Source: Flavobacterium sp. LC2016-23 (lineage in GTDB: Bacteria; Bacteroidota; Bacteroidia; Flavobacteriales; Flavobacteriaceae). From it: a DNA stretch of 64,000 bases. The position numbers and the translations under genes were made by a program. The stretch is from NCBI RefSeq assembly GCF_009674775.1, contig NZ_WKKE01000016.1:1-64000 (forward strand), read 5' to 3'. The notes under the pieces were generated by a model, which saw nothing but the letters and a program-made list of their open reading frames with translations, ran no database searches and was not told the origin of the DNA. Positions 16,505 to 25,620 of this stretch are shown here, one piece after another; position 1 is the first letter of the stretch, and each line of letters starts with the position of its first letter.

Positions 16505-18034
16505 ATGAAAATCAACAAATCAACTTTCCGTTTAAAAGCAATTTTAATCGGAATACTACTTTTCCTGTTCCATATCGGGTTTTCACAGGAAGAAAAAACC
16601 TCAGCATTGTACCAGACTATTATGTCAAAAGATAGTCTTCTTTTTAATGTAGGTTTCAATACTTGCGACGTTTCACAGTTTGAAAACCTGTTGAGTGACG
16701 ACTTTGAGTTTTATCACGACAAAGACAGTATTTCCGACAAGGCTTTGTTTCTGAAAAATCTCAGAAAGGGTTTGTGCGGCTCCGTCGCAACTTATCAATC
16801 CAGAAGATACCTGGTACCCAACAGCACAGAAGTTTACCCGCTATACAAAAAAGGCGTTTTGTATGGTGCTTTACAAAACGGAATTCATCAGTTTTATGAA
16901 AAATCAGCCGGGAAAAATGAATCCCTGGCCAATGCAAAAGAACAATTTGGCAGCACAGCAAGATTTACCCACGTTTGGCTATTAGAAAACGGTGTCTGGA
17001 AACTGAAACGTTCTTTTAGTTACGATCATCAGAGCGAAAATACGGCAGGAACTAAAGCAAGCATTTTTGACAATGACCCCGAAATTGAAAAATGGCTGAA
17101 ACAAAATAATATTCCAACACTTGGAATCGGCGTTATCAACAACGGAAAACTGCAGGAAATAAAGGTATATGGTGAACTCAAAAAAGGAGTTCCGGCACCT
17201 TACAATACCATTTGGAATGTCGCTTCGTTAACCAAACCCATAACTGCAATAGTGGCCTTAAAACTGGTCAGTACAGGAAAATGGGATTTAGACGAACCTG
17301 TGTACAAATACTGGACAGATCCGGATATTGCCAAAGATCCGAACAACAAATTACTCACGACACGTATTATTTTAAGCCATCAGACCGGTTTTCCGAACTG
17401 GAGATTTATGAACGAATCGGGCAAACTGGATTTTAAATTCAAACCCGGAACAAAATACCAATATTCAGGAGAAGGATTGGAATATCTGAGAAAAGCACTG
17501 GAAAGCAAATTTCATAAATCCTTAAATCAGTTGGCTTCTGAACTGATATTCGAACCTCTTAAAATGACGGATACCCAATATTTCTGGGACAAAAAAACCG
17601 ATGCATCAAGGTTTGCAACCGGATATGACAATAAGGGAAATGCCTATGAAACCCATAAAAACACAACAGCAAATGCGGCTGACGATTTACTAACTACGAT
17701 TGGAGATTACGGAACCTTTTTATGCAGTGTCCTGAACGGCGACGGTTTAACCAAAAAAGTTTTTGACGAAATGACTGCCAATCAGGTGGAGACCGAAAAA
17801 GGCAAACATTTTGGATTGGGTTTTGAAAAATATGATCTCGAAAACGGGGAATATGCGTTATCGCACGGCGGTTCTGACCAAGGCGTTCAGACTCTTGTTT
17901 TTATATTACCGAAAACAAAACAAGGCCTGCTTATTTTCACCAATGTGGATGATGGCTACAAAGTGTACGAGAAATTACTTTTGCACTACTTAGGTAAAAA
18001 CGGAAAAAGACTGATTGATATTGAAACAAAGTAA
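16505..18034 (+). CDS. NTF2-like/beta-lactamase-type serine hydrolase fusion
   Basis: A 509-residue secreted protein: signal peptide to about residue 28 (ending HIGFSQ), an NTF2/DUF4440-like domain at about 35-180, then a class C beta-lactamase/penicillin-binding-protein domain at about 190-500. The nucleophile motif SLTK is S241-K244, the tyrosine motif reads YSG rather than the usual YxN, and the third box is HGG. Such proteins are mostly peptidases or esterases, not antibiotic resistance enzymes. The NTF2-like domain is paralogous to the whole of the next gene (MSKDSLLFNVGFNTCD versus RMDSLLFDVAFNQCD). The next gene begins 23 bases on. Confidence 0.85.
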   Translation: MKINKSTFRLKAILIGILLFLFHIGFSQEEKTSALYQTIMSKDSLLFNVGFNTCDVSQFENLLSDDFEFYHDKDSISDKALFLKNLRKGLCGSVATYQSRRYLVPNSTEVYPLYKKGVLYGALQNGIHQFYEKSAGKNESLANAKEQFGSTARFTHVWLLENGVWKLKRSFSYDHQSENTAGTKASIFDNDPEIEKWLKQNNIPTLGIGVINNGKLQEIKVYGELKKGVPAPYNTIWNVASLTKPITAIVALKLVSTGKWDLDEPVYKYWTDPDIAKDPNNKLLTTRIILSHQTGFPNWRFMNESGKLDFKFKPGTKYQYSGEGLEYLRKALESKFHKSLNQLASELIFEPLKMTDTQYFWDKKTDASRFATGYDNKGNAYETHKNTTANAADDLLTTIGDYGTFLCSVLNGDGLTKKVFDEMTANQVETEKGKHFGLGFEKYDLENGEYALSHGGSDQGVQTLVFILPKTKQGLLIFTNVDDGYKVYEKLLLHYLGKNGKRLIDIETK

Positions 18035-18057
18035 CTGAAGTACCAAAAAATTTAAAT

Positions 18058-18540
18058 ATGCTACCGATGATAAATATACTTGTTCTCTTTATGCTGTTTT
18101 TAAGCAGGGAAGCATTAGGCCATACAAAGAGTGAAGAATTAAAAACAGATCAGTTGAAAACTGAAATCATCAGAATGGACAGCCTGCTTTTTGATGTGGC
18201 ATTCAATCAGTGCGATGCTGCTCTTTTTAAAAAAATAATAGGTGATGATGTCGAATTTTATGATGACCGATACGGATTTAACATCCCTTACGGCAACGAC
18301 ATAAAAGCTTTGTCTGAAAATTACACCCGGGCAGAAAACATAACCCGAAAATTAGACTGCTGTACTATCGATAAATTAGGAGATTTTGGTGCGGTACAAG
18401 TTGGCGAACATACTTTTTTTACGAATGATATTCCTGAAGGAACCGGAAAATTTATTCATATCTGGGAACGAAAAGGCAAAGACTGGAAATTGAAACGAAT
18501 CGTTACGTACGGACACAAACCTTTCGAAAAAAACGCTTAG
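18058..18540 (+). CDS. Secreted NTF2-like (DUF4440) protein
   Basis: A 160-residue protein: hydrophobic signal sequence to about residue 21, then a single NTF2/DUF4440-like domain ending FIHIWERKGKDWKLKRIVTY. It is clearly related to residues 35-180 of the preceding serine hydrolase (shared DSLLF.V.FN.CD, .DD.EFY.D and FTH/FIH.W....WKLKR patterns). This indicates a local domain duplication or gene fission. NTF2-like folds bind small molecules or form dimers; the ligand is unknown. Probably co-transcribed with the hydrolase. Confidence 0.8.
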   Translation: MLPMINILVLFMLFLSREALGHTKSEELKTDQLKTEIIRMDSLLFDVAFNQCDAALFKKIIGDDVEFYDDRYGFNIPYGNDIKALSENYTRAENITRKLDCCTIDKLGDFGAVQVGEHTFFTNDIPEGTGKFIHIWERKGKDWKLKRIVTYGHKPFEKNA

Positions 18541-18680
18541 TAAACCCTTATTCTTCTTTCTTTAAAATTAAATAAGAAAAAAAGGACTAACATTGAAACG
18601 AAATAAAAAATTCGTCGTCTAACAGATTAGCATACAGGAATATAATTTTTTATTATCTTTAAAACTAATCATCAATCATT

Positions 18681-20147
18681 ATGAAAAAACAATCAAACCA
18701 CTCTTTATTAAAATCAATTACACTTTGTGCGATTGCATTTTTTACCCTCAATCTATCGTTTGCCCAGGACAAAGCAAAGCAAATTGAACGATTAATGAGC
18801 CTATATTCTGAATACGGACAACTTAACGGGTCGGTACTTGTTTCGGAACATGGAAAAGTAATCTTCAAAAAAGGATATGGTCTCGCGAATATGGAATGGA
18901 ATATTCCGAACCAGCCGGATACCAAATTCAGGCTGGGTTCTATCAGTAAACAATTTACAGCGCTTTTAATTGTGAAGCTAGCGGAAGAAGGCAAATTAAA
19001 ATTAGATGTGCCCATCACTACTTATTTACCGGATTATCCAAAAGCAACGGGTGACAAAATCACGATTCATCATTTGCTGACACATACTTCCGGAATTCCG
19101 AATTATACCAGTGCACCCAATTTCCTGAAAGAAAAGGCCAAAAATCCATATTCTCCCGCAGATTTTGTAAAAACATTTTCGAATCTGCCGCTTGAATTTA
19201 AGCCTGGGGAAAAATTCGCTTACAGTAATTCCGGTTATTTTTTATTGGGATATATCATTGAAAAAATTACCAGTAAAACATATGAGCAGTATTTACAGGA
19301 AATTATTTTTACACCTTTAAAAATGGTAAATTCCGGTTATGATCACAGCGATGTTCTTATAAAAAACAGAGCCGCAGGTTATGAAAAACAAGGCAAAAAA
19401 ATCATTAATTCTTCTTATATCGATATGAGTATTCCATACGCAGCAGGATCTTTGTACAGTACTGTTGAGGATTTATACCTTTGGGATCAGGCCTTGTATA
19501 CAAATAAATTACTTTCACCAGCCTCTATGGATTTGCTCTACAAACCTTATATCCGCATCGGCGATGAGGCTTACGGATACGGATGGTTTATCGGAGAGTT
19601 TGTAAACGGTAAGGACAAACTAAAAGTGATCGAGCATGGCGGCGGCATCAACGGGTTTAACACCATAATATCCCGTCTTCCGGCAGATAAAAACCTGGTT
19701 GTTATATTAAACAATACCGGAGGAACTGTTTTAGGAGAAATGAATGAGGCGATCAGAGCTATTTTATACAATCAGCCGTATCAACAGCCGAAAAAATCCA
19801 TTGCTTTAGAATTAGTGGATATTTTTACGACAAAAGGACTGACAACCGGAATTGAGACGTACAAAAAATTAAAAAATGATCCCACTTACGGCATCAAAGA
19901 AGGGGAAATAAATAGCGCGGGTTATCAATTATTGCAAACCGGAAAAACAAAAGAAGCTATAGAAGTATTCAAGATCAATGTGGAAACTTTTCCTAAATCC
20001 GGGAATGTATATGACAGTTTGGGAGAAGCTTACCTGAAAGATGGAAACACCAAACTGGCCATCGAAAATTATAAAAAATCGATAGAACTGGATCCGAAAA
20101 ATGAAAGCGGAAAAAAAGTGCTTGAAGAAATTTCCAAAAAACAATAA
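18681..20147 (+). CDS. Beta-lactamase-type serine hydrolase with C-terminal TPR
   Basis: A 488-residue secreted protein with a signal peptide ending LSFAQ (about residue 29). The class C beta-lactamase/D-peptidase domain spans about 33-370 and carries SISK (S87-K90), YSNSGY for the tyrosine motif and HGGG for the third box. The C-terminal 90 residues contain two tetratricopeptide units (GKTKEAIEVFKINVETFPKS, DGNTKLAIENYKKSIELDPK). This arrangement is frequent in Bacteroidota and probably gives protein-protein contact. Substrate unknown. It is a distant paralogue of the hydrolase at 16505, with a complete motif set. A terminator follows. Confidence 0.88.
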   Translation: MKKQSNHSLLKSITLCAIAFFTLNLSFAQDKAKQIERLMSLYSEYGQLNGSVLVSEHGKVIFKKGYGLANMEWNIPNQPDTKFRLGSISKQFTALLIVKLAEEGKLKLDVPITTYLPDYPKATGDKITIHHLLTHTSGIPNYTSAPNFLKEKAKNPYSPADFVKTFSNLPLEFKPGEKFAYSNSGYFLLGYIIEKITSKTYEQYLQEIIFTPLKMVNSGYDHSDVLIKNRAAGYEKQGKKIINSSYIDMSIPYAAGSLYSTVEDLYLWDQALYTNKLLSPASMDLLYKPYIRIGDEAYGYGWFIGEFVNGKDKLKVIEHGGGINGFNTIISRLPADKNLVVILNNTGGTVLGEMNEAIRAILYNQPYQQPKKSIALELVDIFTTKGLTTGIETYKKLKNDPTYGIKEGEINSAGYQLLQTGKTKEAIEVFKINVETFPKSGNVYDSLGEAYLKDGNTKLAIENYKKSIELDPKNESGKKVLEEISKKQ

Positions 20148-20166
20148 AAACAATCGTTAGTTGGTC

Positions 20167-20210
20167 AACTCCGACAGCAGAAATTAAAACCTCTGTTATC
20201 GGAGTTTTTT
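20167..20210 (+). terminator. Intrinsic terminator, duplicated element A
   Basis: AACTCCGACAGCAG pairs imperfectly with CTGTTATCGGAGTT, followed by TTTTTT. The element and about 25 bases after it resemble 20725-20795. Confidence 0.75.
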
Positions 20211-20264
20211 GTTTGAAAATCATTATTTTAGCTTGAGTCTTTTTATCCCTTTATAACGAATACG

Positions 20265-20681
20265 ATGAAAGTTCACACTACAAATTACGAAAACACTTTT
20301 ATTGAAGTGGCAGAAGATTGTCCTGCTGTGAGCGGGGAAATCCCAAAGCCGAAAGCAGATGTAAAGACCATTGCGGCTATTATGTTTGAAATGATCCGCC
20401 AACATCCTTATCAATACACTTCGGACGATGTTTTATTTCAGGTTTTTGCAGACAAAAATGATCTGACAAAATCGGAATATGACGAAGCGCGTGAAAAATT
20501 CTTTTCCAAAGGACAGGCCTGCTTACGTGCTTCTCCCTTAACCAAACGATATGGCTGGGGCGTACATCATAATGAAAACGGAAAAATTGCCCTTTTCGGA
20601 AGGGAAACCGAAGACTATCAAAAGCTGCTAAACGATAAAAATCTGAAAGTGGTAAAGGCAATGCGGTCTTCGAGAAAATAA
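20265..20681 (+). CDS. DUF6157-family protein
   Basis: A 138-residue small cytoplasmic protein. I recognise the opening HTTNYENTFIEVAEDCPAVS and the segments AIMFEMIRQHPYQYTSDDVL, CLRASPLTKRYGWGVHHNE as those of a widespread family of unknown function (DUF6157). No catalytic motif can be claimed; the Tyr/Trp/His-rich RYGWGVHH is conserved from memory. The gene is bounded on both sides by two nearly identical terminators, making it a self-contained cassette. Confidence 0.75.
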   Translation: MKVHTTNYENTFIEVAEDCPAVSGEIPKPKADVKTIAAIMFEMIRQHPYQYTSDDVLFQVFADKNDLTKSEYDEAREKFFSKGQACLRASPLTKRYGWGVHHNENGKIALFGRETEDYQKLLNDKNLKVVKAMRSSRK

Positions 20682-20724
20682 TACAAAAAAGCAATATTTA
20701 AATACGGGTAATCGTAATCTTACG

Positions 20725-20770
20725 AACTCCGATAGTACAAAATTAAAAAAGTATTATCGGAGTTTTTTTT
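20725..20770 (+). terminator. Intrinsic terminator, duplicated element B
   Basis: AACTCCGATAGTAC pairs with GTATTATCGGAGTT, followed by eight T. Nearly the same element as 20167-20210. Confidence 0.8.
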
Positions 20771-20903
20771 GTCTGAAAGTCATTTTTCAATTGACCATTT
20801 ACAATAAAAAATACTATTTTAGCCGTGCCCGAAAAAACAATTTTATAATCCCGGATCAACCCGATTTACAGTACTAAAAGCTGTAAGTAATTTCGAAAAA
20901 CCT

Positions 20904-21356
20904 ATGAAAAATTTAAAAAAGATTTCCTTTTTGATTTTAATCTTAGTGCTCTTTGTGCCGTCTGTTGGTATTTCTCAGACTTCTTCTACAAATGTGCCAC
21001 TGCCTTCCCAACAAAATACAATCATAGTCAACAAAATTATTGAAGCCACCAATTACAAAACTTATTTTGTTGATTATTGTCTGGGTAAAATAAACGAAAC
21101 CGCTTCTAAAGAAAAATGGAACGACCAGAAAACCACTGCAATAACGGAAACCATTAATTTTAAAAACTTTAGGGAAGCCGTTTATAATATGTTTGCTTTT
21201 TATAATGAAGTCGAATTAGAGACGTTATTAAAAACATACGAAAAAGACAGTGTTTATCAAAGTACCAATGTGATGACGACCAACAAAGTCCTCCTTAATA
21301 ATCTGGATATTTATGCCCGAGATGTTGTTAAGGGGAAATATTTAATTTCTAAGTAA
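20904..21356 (+). CDS. Hypothetical secreted protein
   Basis: A 150-residue protein with a clear signal peptide (LILVLFVPSVGISQ, cleavage about residue 25). The mature part is predicted helical with no domain I recognise; two tyrosine-rich helices (TNYKTYFVDYCLGKIN, FREAVYNMFAFYNEVELETL) and one Cys are the only notable features. A strong terminator with 17-bp arms follows the stop, so it is a single-gene unit. Function unknown. Confidence 0.65.
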   Translation: MKNLKKISFLILILVLFVPSVGISQTSSTNVPLPSQQNTIIVNKIIEATNYKTYFVDYCLGKINETASKEKWNDQKTTAITETINFKNFREAVYNMFAFYNEVELETLLKTYEKDSVYQSTNVMTTNKVLLNNLDIYARDVVKGKYLISK

Positions 21357-21404
21357 AAAAAATTGGAAAATAAAAGTTTGATACTTTTATTTTCCAATTT
21401 TTTT
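21355..21404 (+). terminator. Strong intrinsic terminator
   Basis: AATTGGAAAATAAAAGT (21361-21377) and its exact complement (21383-21399) around a five-base loop, followed by T. Confidence 0.8.
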
Positions 21405-21449
21405 AAGGTTCTGAGGCGCAAAGGCACAAAGGTTCTGAGGTTTTTAAAC

Positions 21450-21465
21450 TTGGAATTTGGAATTT
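21450..21465 (+). repeat. Short dispersed repeat TTGGAATTTGGAATTT
   Basis: Same 16-mer as at 39232-39247 and 47727-47742, and in reverse complement (15 of 16) at 402-417. Here it lies just past the acylase stop. Confidence 0.4.
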
Positions 21466-21473
21466 TAACCCTT

Positions 21474-23861
21474 TTATCTCTTCGGTTTCAGGACCAGTTT
21501 GGTTGACGTTTTTATGATTTCCTCTTTGTTCATTTTCATTTTTCTGAATTTGCCGGCGTTATACATTTCGGCCTGATCGTTATAATGTTTACTGAACTGA
21601 TTACCGGATTGGCCCGTTGGCAAAATACTCCAGCTGTTTTCAATATCAGAGAAATCGACAATTCTTCTGGTGGAAGGCCCTCCTTTTACATCGTATTTCC
21701 CGTCACTGCTAAAACTAAAAAACTGATTATTGATTACCTCATTAGATCCCGGATCTTCAAAAGGCCCGACATTAAACAGTTTGCGCAAAGCTGCTATTTT
21801 CCCCAACGGATGCTCGTGTTCGACGGTATGTACTTTTCCCCAGTTCCAATCGGAAACCTGATTGCCTAACTGCTTTTGAAGCGCCGCAATTGCCTCATGA
21901 AATGACTTTGAAACAATTTCACTTCTGGTTTCTTTTGTATTTTTTGTTTTGATGTTATCCCACCACACTGAATTTTCATTGGTGATTTGTTTCGCAATAA
22001 TCTGCTTTGCTAAATGCATTCCGATAAATAAATTGAAATTATCTTCACCCATTTCGTCTGCAAAAGTATTTTTCAAATAGAGGTAAATCCATTTATTGTA
22101 AATGGTTGGCGCAACATCTTCTAAATTGTGACTTCCATTCCACGACTTCAAAACTGTAATGGCCTGTCTTTCTTCCGCTGAAACAGAATTACTATTCAGA
22201 TTCGAAATTAGACTTGCAACCGTACCGGGAACAACGGCAGAGGTATTATCGTAAATCATTTTACTTATCGCTTCTTTATCCCAATCTGATTTTGGATCTA
22301 ACAATCCTGAAATTCTTTTAGCGCGATCTTCCGGCAGATAATATCCGGGATACAAATACCCGTCAACCGCTTCCGGCTGATTATTCGCAGAATAGACATA
22401 TCCCCACTTAGGGTTTTCAGCTGATGGATTTTTCGAAAAATCTAAATATTCGGTAATATCATCTTTACCACTTGCACCATCTAAGATAAAAAAGGAATTC
22501 ACGCCTTTATTGTGCTTGTACAATTTCCCTGTTGCCCACCAGGCTACATTTCCTTTGGCATCCCCATACATCACATTCAGTCCCGGAGCGGCCACTAATT
22601 GAACCGCTTTTCTGAAATCATCTTTGCTTTTAGCATGAGAAAGTCCGTAAATAGCATCCAGAATCTGAATCGGCTGTTGTGTATAAACCCATGACATGGC
22701 AATCGGATTTTTGCGGTCTAAATGTTCCAGTATATCGTTTACAATAGGTCCGTGGCGGCTTGATTTAAAAGTCAAAACCACATCTGACGTATCTTTTACT
22801 TTTATCGTTTTTTTTATGGTTTCATAAGCTCCAAAACCTGTTGGCGTCTGATATTGACTTGGGTCCCCTTTTTTGTTGGTCTCTTTATAAAAATCGATAT
22901 CATCATTTTCGAACATCGTGAGCCCGTAAGCATAATCGCGGTTGTGTGCCAATAGCGGAAACGGCGTTCCGGCAAGATAACAGCCATATATTTCATACTT
23001 AGGCGTTACCAGATGGGCTTCATACCAGGTTCCCGGCTGCGAAAAGCCAATGTGCGGATCGTTCGCGAAGATAACTTTTCCACTTTTTGTTTTATGAGGC
23101 CCAACGACCCAACTGTTGCTCCCTACAAATGGCGGAATCGGTGATTTATCTAACAAGGCCGCTACAGATTTTGCAATCGTGCTGTATTCTTCTAAATTTT
23201 CTTTCGAACTTTTAATCTGCGTGGTATTAAATTCGCCTTCAATTCCTAAATCTTTGAGGTATGCTGCGCCATATTTGTTGCGAATGTCGGTCAAAAATGG
23301 ATCTGTTTTTTGAGCCATTGCAAAACTAAAAGACATGTAACCGAAGATATTATAAATGTCTTTTATGGTGAATTTTTCTTTTTTCACCCCCACTAATGTA
23401 AATTCAAGTGGTGTGGTACCTTCTTCCAAATATTGATTAATCCCATCTAAATAAGCCATTGCCAATTGATAACTCTGGCTGTTTTTGTCTAATTTAGAAA
23501 TGGCTTTGTCTGAAGCTTCTTCGATACCAATTCCGGAGAAAAACGTATCATTCTTAAGCGCTACCGATCCGAAGATTTCAGACAATCTTCCCGGAGCAAT
23601 TCGGCGCAACAATTCCATCTGCCATAATCTTTCCTGTGCATGTACATAACCCAAAGCAGTCATCGCGTCTTTTTCTGAATCAGCATAAATATGAGGAACT
23701 CCAAAATCATCAAAATAGACTGTTGTTTCCTTCTGCAGGTTTTTTAGTTCCAGTTCTCCGCCATATTTAGGCTTCAGATGGAATATGTACCCAAACAAAC
23801 CAATTCCGAGAGCCACAATTAACACCAATACAACCAACAGGATTTTTTTAATTTTTCTCAT
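21474..23861 (-). CDS. Penicillin acylase-family N-terminal-nucleophile hydrolase
   Basis: A 795-residue member of the penicillin amidase/acyl-homoserine-lactone acylase family, self-cleaved into two chains in the periplasm. A basic N-terminus and hydrophobic helix (LLVVLVLIVALGIGLFGYIF) anchor or export it. The Ntn serine is in GSNSWVVG (Ser248 counted from this start); after it come FANDPHIG and the oxyanion/Asn segment SANNQPEAVDG. GYVHAQERLWQMELLRR near the N-terminus is a further hallmark. I use the second ATG because MRKIKK gives a normal signal anchor; an in-frame ATG lies 33 bases upstream. The natural substrate is unknown; quorum-signal or beta-lactam side-chain cleavage are family precedents. 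Confidence 0.88.
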   Translation of the reverse strand: MRKIKKILLVVLVLIVALGIGLFGYIFHLKPKYGGELELKNLQKETTVYFDDFGVPHIYADSEKDAMTALGYVHAQERLWQMELLRRIAPGRLSEIFGSVALKNDTFFSGIGIEEASDKAISKLDKNSQSYQLAMAYLDGINQYLEEGTTPLEFTLVGVKKEKFTIKDIYNIFGYMSFSFAMAQKTDPFLTDIRNKYGAAYLKDLGIEGEFNTTQIKSSKENLEEYSTIAKSVAALLDKSPIPPFVGSNSWVVGPHKTKSGKVIFANDPHIGFSQPGTWYEAHLVTPKYEIYGCYLAGTPFPLLAHNRDYAYGLTMFENDDIDFYKETNKKGDPSQYQTPTGFGAYETIKKTIKVKDTSDVVLTFKSSRHGPIVNDILEHLDRKNPIAMSWVYTQQPIQILDAIYGLSHAKSKDDFRKAVQLVAAPGLNVMYGDAKGNVAWWATGKLYKHNKGVNSFFILDGASGKDDITEYLDFSKNPSAENPKWGYVYSANNQPEAVDGYLYPGYYLPEDRAKRISGLLDPKSDWDKEAISKMIYDNTSAVVPGTVASLISNLNSNSVSAEERQAITVLKSWNGSHNLEDVAPTIYNKWIYLYLKNTFADEMGEDNFNLFIGMHLAKQIIAKQITNENSVWWDNIKTKNTKETRSEIVSKSFHEAIAALQKQLGNQVSDWNWGKVHTVEHEHPLGKIAALRKLFNVGPFEDPGSNEVINNQFFSFSSDGKYDVKGGPSTRRIVDFSDIENSWSILPTGQSGNQFSKHYNDQAEMYNAGKFRKMKMNKEEIIKTSTKLVLKPKR

Positions 23862-23978
23862 ATTTAAAAAAGTATAAACAAATGGGCGATTCATAAATGA
23901 TGTAACTTAAAGGAAAAATCATGTAAGAAAGCTTCCTTTTAAAAACCTAAATTTATGTATTAAAACCATTACTTTACT

Positions 23979-25535
23979 ATGTCAATCTATAAAAAAATAG
24001 CAATCGGTGTAATTTCTCTCTTCCTTTTTGTGATTTTAATCAATATTGGCCTCAATTATTGGATAAAAAAACAATTGCCCATTATTATAGATGAGAAAAA
24101 TAATACGCCCTATAATATCAATTACGAAAAAATCGAAGTCTCACTGGTATCAAGAAATATCTACGCGACGACACTATTGGTACACCCTAAAAATCAGCCT
24201 AAGGACAGTAAAAACGGACTGTATGCCAAAATTGAATCTGTCACTATTAAACATTTTAATATTTGGGACCTGGCGTTTCGCGATATCATCCAGGCCGAAA
24301 GCATCGTGATCGATCAACCCCGTGTAATTTTATATAAAAAAGGGGAAAAACTGCTGAATAACAATAAAAGTATTCGGACACAAATCATTGAGCCTTTCCG
24401 AAAAATAATAGCCGTTAAGAATATTTACCTTAATGACGGTGCCGTAGATGTTGTTTCCTTAAACACCAATAAACCGATTTTGAACGTCAAAAAAATCATT
24501 CTGAAACTGGAGGGGATTTTGATTACGGACACGACTTTAAAAGAAAAGATTCCACTTCAATACGAAAAATATACTTTGGTTTGTGACAGCCTTTATTACA
24601 AACCGAGTTCTTTTTACCGAATTGCTATTGGCAAGATCATTACTGAAAACAACTTTATAAAAATCAATAAATTTTCGCTTTTACCGGAATATTCCAGAAA
24701 AGTTTTTGTTCAGAAACTCGAAAAAGAAAAAGACATTTATACCTTAAAAATAGATTCTGCCAATATCAACAATCTGAAATGGGGTTTCAAAAATGATCGT
24801 TTTTTCTTTAATGCTTCTTCTGTCGTTATGGATCATTTTGATGCTAATATTTATCGCAGTAAAATGCCCAAAGACGATTTAAGCAAAAAATACCTCTATA
24901 ACCATTTATTGAGAAAAATCAAATTCCCAATGAAGATTGATTCTTTGCTGATTCGAAAATCAAAATTGGTTTATGAGGAAGAAATTGATTTTTCCAAAGG
25001 TCCCGGAATTTTGACTTTCGATCATTTTAATCTTCAGGCGAATAATCTTCAAAGCGGTTTTGGACTAAAAAAAGTAGACGATGTAAAAATTGTCATTGAT
25101 TGCAGGTTTATGAAAACATCACCTTTTCATGTGAACTGGAATTTTAATGTCCTGGATATAAAAGACAGTTTTCATATTCAGGGAAAGATTTCCAATTTTG
25201 ACGTTGCCGCCATGTCTCAATTTAGCAAACCTTACATGAATACTTCTTTCACGGGAACTTTTAAAACCTATACTTTTAATTTTTATGGAAATGACGTTAC
25301 TGCAAAAGGAAATGCAGCATTGGTTTATGACGATCTGAAAATCAAACTTTATAAAAAGAAAAATCCGGAAAAAGAAGCCAAATTCAAAAGTGCCATTGCC
25401 AATTTATTAGTGAAAAACGATTCGGATCATAAAGCCAGGAATGCCGATGTTGAATTAGAACGAATTCCCGAAAAGTCATTTTACAACTTTTTATGGCGCA
25501 GTGTAGCCGAATCACTGAAGAAAATTTTGATTTAA
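23979..25535 (+). CDS. AsmA-like membrane-anchored protein
   Basis: A 518-residue protein with one N-terminal membrane helix (about 8-28, IGVISLFLFVILINIGLNYW) and a long beta-rich periplasmic part. Repeated segments such as NINYEKIEVSLVSRNIYATT, ESVTIKHFNIWDLAF and VDVVSLNTNKPILNVKKI resemble AsmA/DUF748-type proteins, some of which form lipid-transfer bridges across the periplasm. No catalytic motif. It is divergent from the acylase gene and followed at 86 bases by the 601-residue unknown in the same direction. Identification is by pattern only. Confidence 0.6.
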   Translation: MSIYKKIAIGVISLFLFVILINIGLNYWIKKQLPIIIDEKNNTPYNINYEKIEVSLVSRNIYATTLLVHPKNQPKDSKNGLYAKIESVTIKHFNIWDLAFRDIIQAESIVIDQPRVILYKKGEKLLNNNKSIRTQIIEPFRKIIAVKNIYLNDGAVDVVSLNTNKPILNVKKIILKLEGILITDTTLKEKIPLQYEKYTLVCDSLYYKPSSFYRIAIGKIITENNFIKINKFSLLPEYSRKVFVQKLEKEKDIYTLKIDSANINNLKWGFKNDRFFFNASSVVMDHFDANIYRSKMPKDDLSKKYLYNHLLRKIKFPMKIDSLLIRKSKLVYEEEIDFSKGPGILTFDHFNLQANNLQSGFGLKKVDDVKIVIDCRFMKTSPFHVNWNFNVLDIKDSFHIQGKISNFDVAAMSQFSKPYMNTSFTGTFKTYTFNFYGNDVTAKGNAALVYDDLKIKLYKKKNPEKEAKFKSAIANLLVKNDSDHKARNADVELERIPEKSFYNFLWRSVAESLKKILI

Positions 25536-25620
25536 AATTTTAAATCACTCAAAACCTGATATATGTCAGGTTTTGAGACAATCTTTTTTCCAACATTTGC
25601 TCTTTTAACTCAAAAAGCAA

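Noticed and set aside
16505..20147. Antibiotic-resistance beta-lactamases
   Set aside because: Both hydrolases belong to the broad serine-hydrolase group with extra NTF2 or TPR domains; nothing points to beta-lactam turnover.
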